In this document: positions 1 through 6,578 of the stretch, piece after piece
How positions within the stretch are numbered: the first letter of the stretch is position 1
How the letters are laid out: every line of letters begins with the position of its first letter
NCBI GenBank assembly: GCA_016282015.1
Contig: JAEEJS010000055.1
Span: forward strand, 1 to 64,000
Length of the DNA stretch: 64,000 nucleotides
Direction of reading: 5' to 3'
Origin: Bacteroidales bacterium
GTDB lineage: Bacteria > Bacteroidota > Bacteroidia > Bacteroidales > F082
The notes under the pieces: generated by a model
Seen by the model: the letters and a program-made list of their open reading frames with translations, nothing else
Databases searched by the model: none
Told to the model about the DNA's origin: nothing
Made by a program: the position numbers and the translations under genes

Positions 1-2
1 AC

Positions 3-101
3 GATAAAAACAAGCGTTTTGTTATGACTGCTTTCGATTTAAGGCCCATGTCTCGTAAAAATCCAAAAAGAGCTGAACGGGCAAGAAAAAAGGGGATTTG
101 A
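3..101 (+). CDS. 3' end of an unrecognised protein (partial)
   Basis: An open frame enters from the left edge and ends with TGA at 99-101, giving the last 32 residues of a protein with a very basic tail (MSRKNPKRAERARKKGI). The stop codon lies inside the loop of a bidirectional terminator, which is what a real gene end looks like. I do not recognise the family. The arrangement (plus-strand ORF ending at the terminator of a convergent small-RNA candidate) recurs at 3235-3540, where the ORF loosely resembles the C-terminal part of phage-type barnase/RelE-fold nuclease domains. That parallel is inference only. Confidence 0.45.
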   Translation, partial: DKNKRFVMTAFDLRPMSRKNPKRAERARKKGI

Positions 102-113
102 CTCCCCTTTTTA
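86..113. terminator. Bidirectional intrinsic terminator
   Basis: An A-run, GGGG, a short loop, CCCC and a T-run form a symmetric GC-core hairpin with U-tracts on both strands. It ends the partial plus-strand gene and also the minus-strand RNA candidate starting near 190. Confidence 0.75.
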
Positions 114-190
114 AATTTTATCCGCTACCGTCATAAGTTCGCGCGTTGAATCGGTTTTACTGATAGGCCTGTTCCCTATCAAACGGATAT
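86..190 (-). ncRNA. Candidate small structured RNA, about 105 nt
   Basis: On the minus strand a Bacteroidetes -7 box (TATCTTTGC, plus-strand 196-204) is followed about 6 nt later by a compact sequence with no useful ORF and then an intrinsic terminator at 113-86. The body can pair as a closing stem (TATCCG with CGGATA), a GATAGG/CCTATC hairpin and a CCG/CGG third arm, so a three-way junction is possible. Promoter, body and terminator all fit within about 120 bp. I cannot assign it to a known RNA family. It lies downstream of the surface-protein gene ending at 330 but behind that gene's own terminator, so it should be an independent transcript. Confidence 0.4.
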
Positions 191-280
191 ACGTTGCAAA
201 GATACAACAAATTTTCAATCGTGCAGCCGTTTTCTTGAAAAAAGTTTACATAATTTGGAATTTCATGTTCTGGAAAAACA

Positions 281-310
281 AAAAGAGCCAGCCCGAAGGT
301 TGGCTCTTTT
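281..310 (-). terminator. Intrinsic terminator of the surface-protein gene ending at 330
   Basis: AAAAGAGCCA, GCC, a short loop, GG and TGGCTCTTTT form a strong hairpin with a U-tract in the minus direction, 20 bp after the stop codon. A near-identical terminator follows the paralogue at 3712-3741, showing that the gene and terminator were duplicated together. Confidence 0.8.
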
Positions 311-329
311 GATGGTTTTTGCAAGGGGA

Positions 330-3137
330 TTAGTTCTGAGTCACGTTAGCACCGTCTTCGATGGTCACCGTGCCGCAGGTGCCGCCAGTAGAGCTATGAT
401 TCTTGCCGATGCTGTTTTGTGCATCATCTCCCTTGGTGGCAGTGACACTGGTCACACCAGCTCCGATGGTGATACTGCCGCAGTTGCTTTGATAACCACG
501 CGAACCTGCTGTTCCTCCCGTACCGATGCCTGCACCACCATAAGCGTGATGATTCTGACTATCGAAAGGATTATAAATATCAGTACCATTTCCTCCCGTC
601 GCCACCACGGTGCCTCCAGTAATACTGATATTACCGCATTGACTATATTTATCAGGGTCTGAATTGCCTCCAGTGAATGAAAGGCCACTGCCAATACCAG
701 CTGCGCCTGCACCACCATAAGCAGTCACAGAACCACCACTAATGCTAACACCACTGCAGGTAGAATGATTACCGCTGGCGAGTGCTGCACCAATTCCCGC
801 CGCGTAATCACCGGCATGGGCTACCACCGTACCATTTGTGATAGAGATAGAGCCGCAAGTGCTGTTAGCTCCAGCGCCTATTCCAGCTGCACAATTAGCA
901 CCGTAAGCAGTGATGGTACCACCATTTATCACTATGTTACCACAAGAAATATCATCTTCTCCGAGGCCGGCACCCCCTCCGATGCCGGCACCATTTCCGT
1001 TGCTGCTTGCTGTAAGCGAACCGGTACCCTGGATGGTGAGCGTTTTGCCTGAGGGCACATAGACACCTGGATAATCTTGGTAGAATCCCTTCACGGCGTT
1101 CGTTCCACTAAGGATAATGGTGGCATCACCCAAACATGTAAGGCCAGCATAATTTCCATCCTGCCAGGTATTGCTTGCATTGATACTTGCATCACGCAAG
1201 GTAATGGTAGCGCCATCGGCAATGGAAATCTGGTGCTTTGCAGCGAGTGTGTTTATTAGCACATCGCCAGTATTCGCAGTGTAGTCGTCAGCGAGGGTCG
1301 AAAGGTCGACGATGTTTTCGACCGGAGCAGGATAAGTATACGGGCTAGTGGAGATTGGACCTGTCACAACGCCGCCGATGGTCACCGTGCCACAGGTGCC
1401 ATTGTCTCCTCTTCCGATGCTGTATGAACCAGCGGTGCCCCTGACGGCGGTAACATTGGTAACAGTACTTTCAATGGTAATATTGCCACAACTACCAGTT
1501 TTGCCACCGCCTATACCAGCGCTATAATCACCGCCAGTTGAAGTTACAATGCCGCCAGAGATTGTGATATTACCGCAACCTCCACCAAAACCACTACCTA
1601 TACCAGCACCACTAGCACCGCCAGTGGCTGTTATTGTTCCTCCCGATATGGTGATTGTGCCACAGCCATAATTGCCACTGCCAATGCCCGCTGCACCTGT
1701 AGAGCCAGTGGCTGTAATAACGCCGCCTTGAATCTCGATGTTACCACAAGCTAAATTCTCACCACCTCCTATGCCGGCACCAGAACCACTTGCAACAGGG
1801 TAACTGCTGGCATTGAGCGAACCGGTACCTAAGGTTTCACCCTTAATGGTTAAGGTATTTCCTGCAGGTACATGGATGCCTGGATAATCTTCATAGAAAC
1901 CCTTCACGTTGTTTGTAGAACCATCTTTCAGTATGATAGTAGCGTCACCTAAGCAAGTGAGGCCTGCCCAGCTGTAAGAGGAATTGTTTGTGCCACTGAT
2001 GGTTACGACATTGAGTGTCACTGTAGCGCCAGGAGCTATGGTAATCTTGTAGTTGCCGGCAAGTGTACCATATAGAATGTCGCCGTCCTGCGCTTCATAG
2101 TCAGCAGTAAGTTGACTGAGGTTTCCATAAGATACCTCAGAATTAGCAATTTGTGGAATGCTTGTGATATAAGCATTCACCGTAATTGCAGGGACATCAA
2201 CGGTCAAAGCTTGACCTCCGACGGTTACGGATGCACCGCTAACAGCAGCCTGCGGCAGAAGAATAGCCCATTTTTCAGTGTTGCTTTTTGAGTATAAACG
2301 CACTGATCCAGTGGTTACTGTCGGCGTTATACTTGGGGTTGCAAAGCTTATGGTAGCTTCTGTATGCATGCCGCCGACTTGTATCGAGCCCGCAGGATTT
2401 TCCAAAGTGAACTTCACCAAAGCGCACTGGTTGTGCAAGCTGGCAGTATAAGAGCCTTCTCCTGTATAGTTTTCATTTGATTCCGAGAACGAGAGTACTG
2501 GCAACTCAGACGACTGGTCGCTGATGTTTACAGTGCAGCTTGCATCTCCCACAGAAATCGATCCCTGCTTGTTGCCGACAAAGTAGAAATACAACTTTTT
2601 TGTACCGTCAACACTTGCTTCTATGTCGCCACTAAAATTACTACCATTGTGGGTAAGGGTGCCAACATACACTCCGTTGTATCCGACCAAAACCTTGTCA
2701 CCTTTTTCAAAACTGACATGAGGCGGGTTAACCTCAACCTTTGAACCGCCATTGTCACCATCCACGTTGAGGGTTATCCTGACGCTTGACGGCATAATAG
2801 GTTCAGCAACCTTCTTTTTGCAGGCGGTCATGCCCAAAAGCATCAATGCTGCGAGCACTAATGCTGAGCCTTTACGAAAGGAACGTTTACGGCGTGCAAT
2901 TGCATAGCCTGCGCCAACAGCTGTAAGAATAAGCAGTCCGCTGCCGAGAGGTGCGCCGAAATCGTCATTGGCAAGATTACCGGTAAGGGCGTATGCTACA
3001 GCACGATTATCGTTGAAAGCATCGTCAACTCTAAAGAAATCATCGCTTGTCTGTTGGGCAAACGACGTCATTGGCAGCAGCAAGGCTGTCATTGTCAAAG
3101 AAAGCATAAAAGCTTTCAGTTTTGTAGCTTTTTTCAT
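330..3137 (-). CDS. Fimbrillin-like surface protein with two Gly-rich beta-helix repeat cassettes (paralogue C)
   Basis: 935 residues. In order: signal peptide 1-28 (ends SFAQQ); acidic linker; PLGSGLLIL hydrophobic segment with GAGYAIARRKR (63-85); second hydrophobic segment 91-105 ending MTAC-KKK with Cys106, a possible lipobox; fimbrillin-like beta region about 115-330 (conserved ALVKFTL and AILLPQ segments); then two Gly-rich repeat cassettes (about 340-615 and 620-935) built from repeats such as GNITISGG followed by TATGG and AGIGSG. Such repeats are typical of right-handed beta-helix or carbohydrate-binding adhesin modules. The protein is probably exported and cell-surface anchored. ATG chosen because the -7 box lies at 3186-3194. 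It belongs to a tandem set of three paralogues with shared leader and terminator. The exact ligand is unknown. Confidence 0.8.
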   Translation of the reverse strand: MKKATKLKAFMLSLTMTALLLPMTSFAQQTSDDFFRVDDAFNDNRAVAYALTGNLANDDFGAPLGSGLLILTAVGAGYAIARRKRSFRKGSALVLAALMLLGMTACKKKVAEPIMPSSVRITLNVDGDNGGSKVEVNPPHVSFEKGDKVLVGYNGVYVGTLTHNGSNFSGDIEASVDGTKKLYFYFVGNKQGSISVGDASCTVNISDQSSELPVLSFSESNENYTGEGSYTASLHNQCALVKFTLENPAGSIQVGGMHTEATISFATPSITPTVTTGSVRLYSKSNTEKWAILLPQAAVSGASVTVGGQALTVDVPAITVNAYITSIPQIANSEVSYGNLSQLTADYEAQDGDILYGTLAGNYKITIAPGATVTLNVVTISGTNNSSYSWAGLTCLGDATIILKDGSTNNVKGFYEDYPGIHVPAGNTLTIKGETLGTGSLNASSYPVASGSGAGIGGGENLACGNIEIQGGVITATGSTGAAGIGSGNYGCGTITISGGTITATGGASGAGIGSGFGGGCGNITISGGIVTSTGGDYSAGIGGGKTGSCGNITIESTVTNVTAVRGTAGSYSIGRGDNGTCGTVTIGGVVTGPISTSPYTYPAPVENIVDLSTLADDYTANTGDVLINTLAAKHQISIADGATITLRDASINASNTWQDGNYAGLTCLGDATIILSGTNAVKGFYQDYPGVYVPSGKTLTIQGTGSLTASSNGNGAGIGGGAGLGEDDISCGNIVINGGTITAYGANCAAGIGAGANSTCGSISITNGTVVAHAGDYAAGIGAALASGNHSTCSGVSISGGSVTAYGGAGAAGIGSGLSFTGGNSDPDKYSQCGNISITGGTVVATGGNGTDIYNPFDSQNHHAYGGAGIGTGGTAGSRGYQSNCGSITIGAGVTSVTATKGDDAQNSIGKNHSSTGGTCGTVTIEDGANVTQN

Positions 3138-3185
3138 TGTTTAGCGTTTAGTAGTTAAAAAAAAAACAGTTTGTTAATTGAAGGC

Positions 3186-3194
3186 GCAAAAGTA
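3186..3194 (-). promoter_or_regulatory. -7 promoter box of paralogue C
   Basis: Minus-strand TACTTTTGC lies about 50 bp upstream of the ATG, inside a block of about 90 bp that is nearly identical before the paralogues starting at 6467 and, for its first part, 9554. The shared leader suggests co-regulation. Confidence 0.6.
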
Positions 3195-3234
3195 CAAAAA
3201 TTTTCAATTCCCACAACAAATCTGCGCAATTTGC

Positions 3235-3540
3235 GTGATACAAAAAGAAAGCGATAAAAAGACTATCAATACTGCATCGAAAAACTGGCAATCAACATAT
3301 GCAGTAAAATATCTTGAGGATGTTGTGGAAAAAGCTGTTGGTGACAAAAATAAACCCGTCTATGAAAAGGTTAAAAAAGGCACGCAATCAAAAAACGGCT
3401 ATAAAAACATGGCAATCTTATATTATGATTTTGTAAATCATGAAGTACCTTATCTTAATTTCAAGGTCAAGCTAACAATCGGGATTCGTGCTGATAGCAA
3501 ACACGTACAATATTGTGTCAACAAAATTGACATACAATAA
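3235..3540 (+). CDS. Small unrecognised protein, possibly degenerate nuclease-like
   Basis: About 101 residues from a GTG at 3235. The open frame begins earlier (3178), but those codons coincide with the promoter block shared by the surface-protein genes, so the longer start is unlikely. There is no clear ribosome binding site or ATG. The C-terminal part (LTIGIRADSKHVQYCVNKID) resembles, by eye only, the end of barnase/RelE-fold nuclease domains found in phage proteins. It may be a fragment that lost its 5' part when the surface genes were duplicated. Its stop codon abuts the convergent small-RNA terminator at 3541. Confidence 0.35.
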   Translation: MIQKESDKKTINTASKNWQSTYAVKYLEDVVEKAVGDKNKPVYEKVKKGTQSKNGYKNMAILYYDFVNHEVPYLNFKVKLTIGIRADSKHVQYCVNKIDIQ

Positions 3541-3601
3541 AAAAAGTCAACCGTACAAAGCAAGTACCCCTCGTCGGGGACCACATACGGAATTGACTTT
3601 C
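3535..3601 (-). ncRNA. Candidate small structured RNA, about 65 nt
   Basis: A minus-strand -7 box (TATCTTTGC at 3607-3615) directly precedes a sequence that folds into one long stem (AAAGTCAA..CCGTA with TACGG..TTGACTTT) holding an inner CCCC/GGGG hairpin, ending in a T-run. No ORF of note. The 45 bp upstream of the promoter (minus-strand ACTTTTTTCAAG and nearby GCTGC) match those upstream of the candidate at 86-190, although the RNA bodies are different. It lies behind the terminator of the gene ending at 3762. Confidence 0.4.
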
Positions 3602-3711
3602 ACGCTGCAAAGATACAAACTTTTCTTGAACGCGCAGCTTTTTTCTTGAAAAAAGTTAACAACATTAGGCTCCTCGGTGTGGAGTGTATGGTTTCATGTT
3701 CTGGAAAAACA

Positions 3712-3741
3712 AAAAGAGCCAGCCTCACAGCTGGCTCTTTT
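3712..3741 (-). terminator. Intrinsic terminator of paralogue B
   Basis: AAAAGAGCCAGC, a short loop and GCTGGCTCTTTT, 20 bp after the stop codon of the gene at 3762-6467. It is a copy of the terminator at 281-310. Confidence 0.8.
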
Positions 3742-3761
3742 AATTTTTTATCTCAAGAGGT

Positions 3762-6467
3762 TTAGTTGGCGTCCTTCACCAGGCGGACGGACTCTCCGTA
3801 GTTGCGATTCATGCTGTAATCTGTCCCCAGTGAACTGCTCGTAAAGTACAAGTTGTATGCGTTTGACGAGCCTTGACAGGAACTTGACCAATATCTACCT
3901 GTGGAACCCTTGTCGTAGACATAAGTTCCCGAAGAGCTATTCCTATAGCCCGCTGCGGGCAGGAATACCGCACCTGCTGCTTCTTCCGTAGCCCAGTCTG
4001 AAGCAGTGTAACTGGCTGCTATTGCTGTGCTGACACCGTCGGGACGAATCACATAACCATTAACGCCATTGACAGTTGACCAACCTTTCGTGTGATTCGC
4101 AAATAGGTACTGCCACTCCGCAGTGGTCAGTGTGCGCCAACCAGAGTTCTCAGTGTTACCACCATTGCTGATGGCATTGTATCCCCAGTCTGCCTGCCCC
4201 GTCTGATCGTAGAGGTTGTAAGATGCATTTCCATAAGCGTAGTAATTTTCATTATTGGGATTCGTGCTATATGGCTGGTAGCTGGTTGCTCCATGATTGT
4301 AGCCGCTCGTTGCCCAACTGAAAAGGCTCACCACGTCCTTGTTCCCATAGTTGTCTGTGCAGTATGGGTAACCATTGGTCTCAACCGTGCTATACTGGTG
4401 CTCCATAAAACTCCAAACGCCGGTGCTCTTGGTATACTGCAGGTTGCCCTTCGAGAAGTACACCTGCTTGGTGCTGCTCACGGAGAACAGGCCGTTGATG
4501 GCACCGGAGGGGACGCTGGGAGTTGGAGTGGGAGTATAAGTATACGGGCTTTCAGTGATGGCGCCCTCTACACCGCCGATGGTCACCGTACCGCAGGTGC
4601 CATTATTTCCAGCTCCAATGCTGTTGGGAGCACTCGAGCCCTTCGTAGCAGTTACGCTTGTCACGGTGTTTGCAATGGTGATGCTGGCGCAAGTATTAGT
4701 TTTATAGCTAACGGAGTATCCGGTTCCAATACCAGCAGCATTTTGTCCACCTGTAGCCGTTACCGTACCGCCATTGATGCTTATTGCACCACAAGAGTTA
4801 TTACCTCCTTCGGCATAACCCGTTCCGATTCCTGCAGCATATGCTCCGCTAGTAGCTGTTACGGTCCCCCCGTTAATGGTAATGGTGCCACAGCTGACCG
4901 ATGTCGTCCTGCAACAACCACTTCCAATTCCTGCAGCTTTGTTAAAGGCTTCTGCATTAATGGTGCCGTCATTGATAACGATGTTTCCGCAAGATATATC
5001 TCCGCCACCGCCGATGCCACAGCCATAGCTTATGTCATTAGTACCTTGTTTCCTGTACTTTGCATTGAGCGCACCTGTACCCTGGATGGTGAGTGTCTTG
5101 CCTGAGGGACCGACCTGGATGCCAGGATATTTATAATCCATTGCTGCTACGTTATTCGTGGTTCCATTTTTCAGGATAATGGTGGCGTCGCCCAAGCAGG
5201 TGATACCTGCAAAACCACTCTCGTAGTTAGGCCCGGATGGGTAGTTGATCGAGACATTATCCAGCGTAACCATAGCACCGTCGGCAATAGTAATCTTATA
5301 GTTGCCACTTAACGTGCCAGTCAAAGTCCAGCCATCTTCTGCAGTCCAATCAGCAGTAACTGTCGAGAGGTCTTTTATTTTGCTTGCATCTTCTGTTGTA
5401 ATCGTCAAACCGACACCAGAGTTGTAATAGTTGTTTCTAACTATTTCAGCAATGTCAGGACGATTGCCTTTATATCCGTTGGTATATACAGCATCATCTG
5501 CAGCAGCCAATGCCTCCTGTGGAAGCACTATAGCCCAGGTAACATTTGCGACAACAGTTGGCATTTTAATCAAACCACCATCTGTAGAGTTAACGCTGTA
5601 GCTGAAGCCGTTCTCACTGGCATTTGGTGTAGCGAAATTAACCGTCACCTTGTTGTGCATACCAGTAATACGGATAGGATCGTTGGCATAGTTGTGGCCT
5701 GTGGCCACAATGAACTTCATGATGGAGCACTTATTGTATAACGTTGCCTCGTACGAGCCACTGCCAGTGAAATTTGTAGTGGTGGGGCTGTATGATACAA
5801 CAGGATATTTGCTCGACTGGTCGGAGATGACCACAGTAGCAATATTTTCATCCCTGTTTACTGTAAATCCTTTGCCACCAAGAAGATAGAGATGCAGTGG
5901 TTGTTCGCCAACTATCGAAGTGGTGATATCGCCTTCAAAGCATTTCTTACCAGCAGCACCATTATAGGTAATGGTTCCGACGTATGCGTTGTTATAACCC
6001 ACATAAATTACATCACCGTCTTCAAAACCCACAGTTGCATATGTGCCGCCACCAACAGGATTGACCACAACTTTCGAGCCATCGCCAGCTGGAACGCTGA
6101 TATGGTATGTTGTGCCTCCAGTCACAGAAGAGATCGGCTCAACGACTTTCTTTTTGCACTGTGTAAAACCAAGCGTCAGAGCCAGGGCCAGCAACAAAGC
6201 TGCGCCTTTTTTGTTACGTTTGCGTTTTGCGATAGCATAACCTGCACCTATTGCGCCCAAAATCAACAGTCCGCTGCCAACAGGAGCCTCACCCTGTCCA
6301 ATGCCGTTATTTGTGATATTCCACGCAACAACATCACGATTGCCGTTGAAAGCATCATCAACACAGAAAAAATCATCGCTACTCTGAGCGAACATATTCA
6401 TTGGCAATAGCGCAAACCCCATCACCATCGAAAGCATAAAAGCCTTCAGTTTAAAAGCTTTTTTCAT
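3762..6467 (-). CDS. Fimbrillin-like surface protein with beta-helix repeats and a FISUMP-type C-terminal domain (paralogue B)
   Basis: 901 residues. Signal peptide 1-28 (ends MFAQS); PVGSGLLIL and GAGYAIAKRKR (62-84); second hydrophobic segment ending FTQC-KKK (Cys104); fimbrillin-like region to about residue 350; one Gly-rich beta-helix repeat block (about 355-640); a Pro/Thr linker; then a C-terminal domain (about 660-901) with a Trp/Tyr/Gly-rich core and segments such as SGWRTLTTAEWQYLF, FLPAAGYR and SVRLVKD, which I recognise as the FISUMP (Fib_succ_major) domain common in Bacteroidales surface proteins. Paralogues A and C lack this domain, so C-terminal modules have been swapped between otherwise similar stalks. 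Promoter at 6508-6516. Confidence 0.8.
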   Translation of the reverse strand: MKKAFKLKAFMLSMVMGFALLPMNMFAQSSDDFFCVDDAFNGNRDVVAWNITNNGIGQGEAPVGSGLLILGAIGAGYAIAKRKRNKKGAALLLALALTLGFTQCKKKVVEPISSVTGGTTYHISVPAGDGSKVVVNPVGGGTYATVGFEDGDVIYVGYNNAYVGTITYNGAAGKKCFEGDITTSIVGEQPLHLYLLGGKGFTVNRDENIATVVISDQSSKYPVVSYSPTTTNFTGSGSYEATLYNKCSIMKFIVATGHNYANDPIRITGMHNKVTVNFATPNASENGFSYSVNSTDGGLIKMPTVVANVTWAIVLPQEALAAADDAVYTNGYKGNRPDIAEIVRNNYYNSGVGLTITTEDASKIKDLSTVTADWTAEDGWTLTGTLSGNYKITIADGAMVTLDNVSINYPSGPNYESGFAGITCLGDATIILKNGTTNNVAAMDYKYPGIQVGPSGKTLTIQGTGALNAKYRKQGTNDISYGCGIGGGGDISCGNIVINDGTINAEAFNKAAGIGSGCCRTTSVSCGTITINGGTVTATSGAYAAGIGTGYAEGGNNSCGAISINGGTVTATGGQNAAGIGTGYSVSYKTNTCASITIANTVTSVTATKGSSAPNSIGAGNNGTCGTVTIGGVEGAITESPYTYTPTPTPSVPSGAINGLFSVSSTKQVYFSKGNLQYTKSTGVWSFMEHQYSTVETNGYPYCTDNYGNKDVVSLFSWATSGYNHGATSYQPYSTNPNNENYYAYGNASYNLYDQTGQADWGYNAISNGGNTENSGWRTLTTAEWQYLFANHTKGWSTVNGVNGYVIRPDGVSTAIAASYTASDWATEEAAGAVFLPAAGYRNSSSGTYVYDKGSTGRYWSSSCQGSSNAYNLYFTSSSLGTDYSMNRNYGESVRLVKDAN

Positions 6468-6507
6468 TGTTTAGTAGTTAAAAACAAATAGTTTGTTAGT
6501 TGAAGGT

Positions 6508-6516
6508 GCAAAAGTA
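6508..6516 (-). promoter_or_regulatory. -7 promoter box of paralogue B
   Basis: Minus-strand TACTTTTGC, 40 bp before the ATG, in the same leader block as at 3186. Confidence 0.6.
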
Positions 6517-6578
6517 CAAAAATTTTCAATTCCCACAACAAATCTGCGCAATCTGCAGCTCGATTCCTTGAAAAAAGT

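Noticed and set aside
4293-5105. Long plus-strand open frame opposite paralogue B
   Set aside because: It mirrors the Gly-rich repeats of the minus-strand gene; composition (Cys, Ala and Ser rich) and lack of a start signal show it is a shadow.
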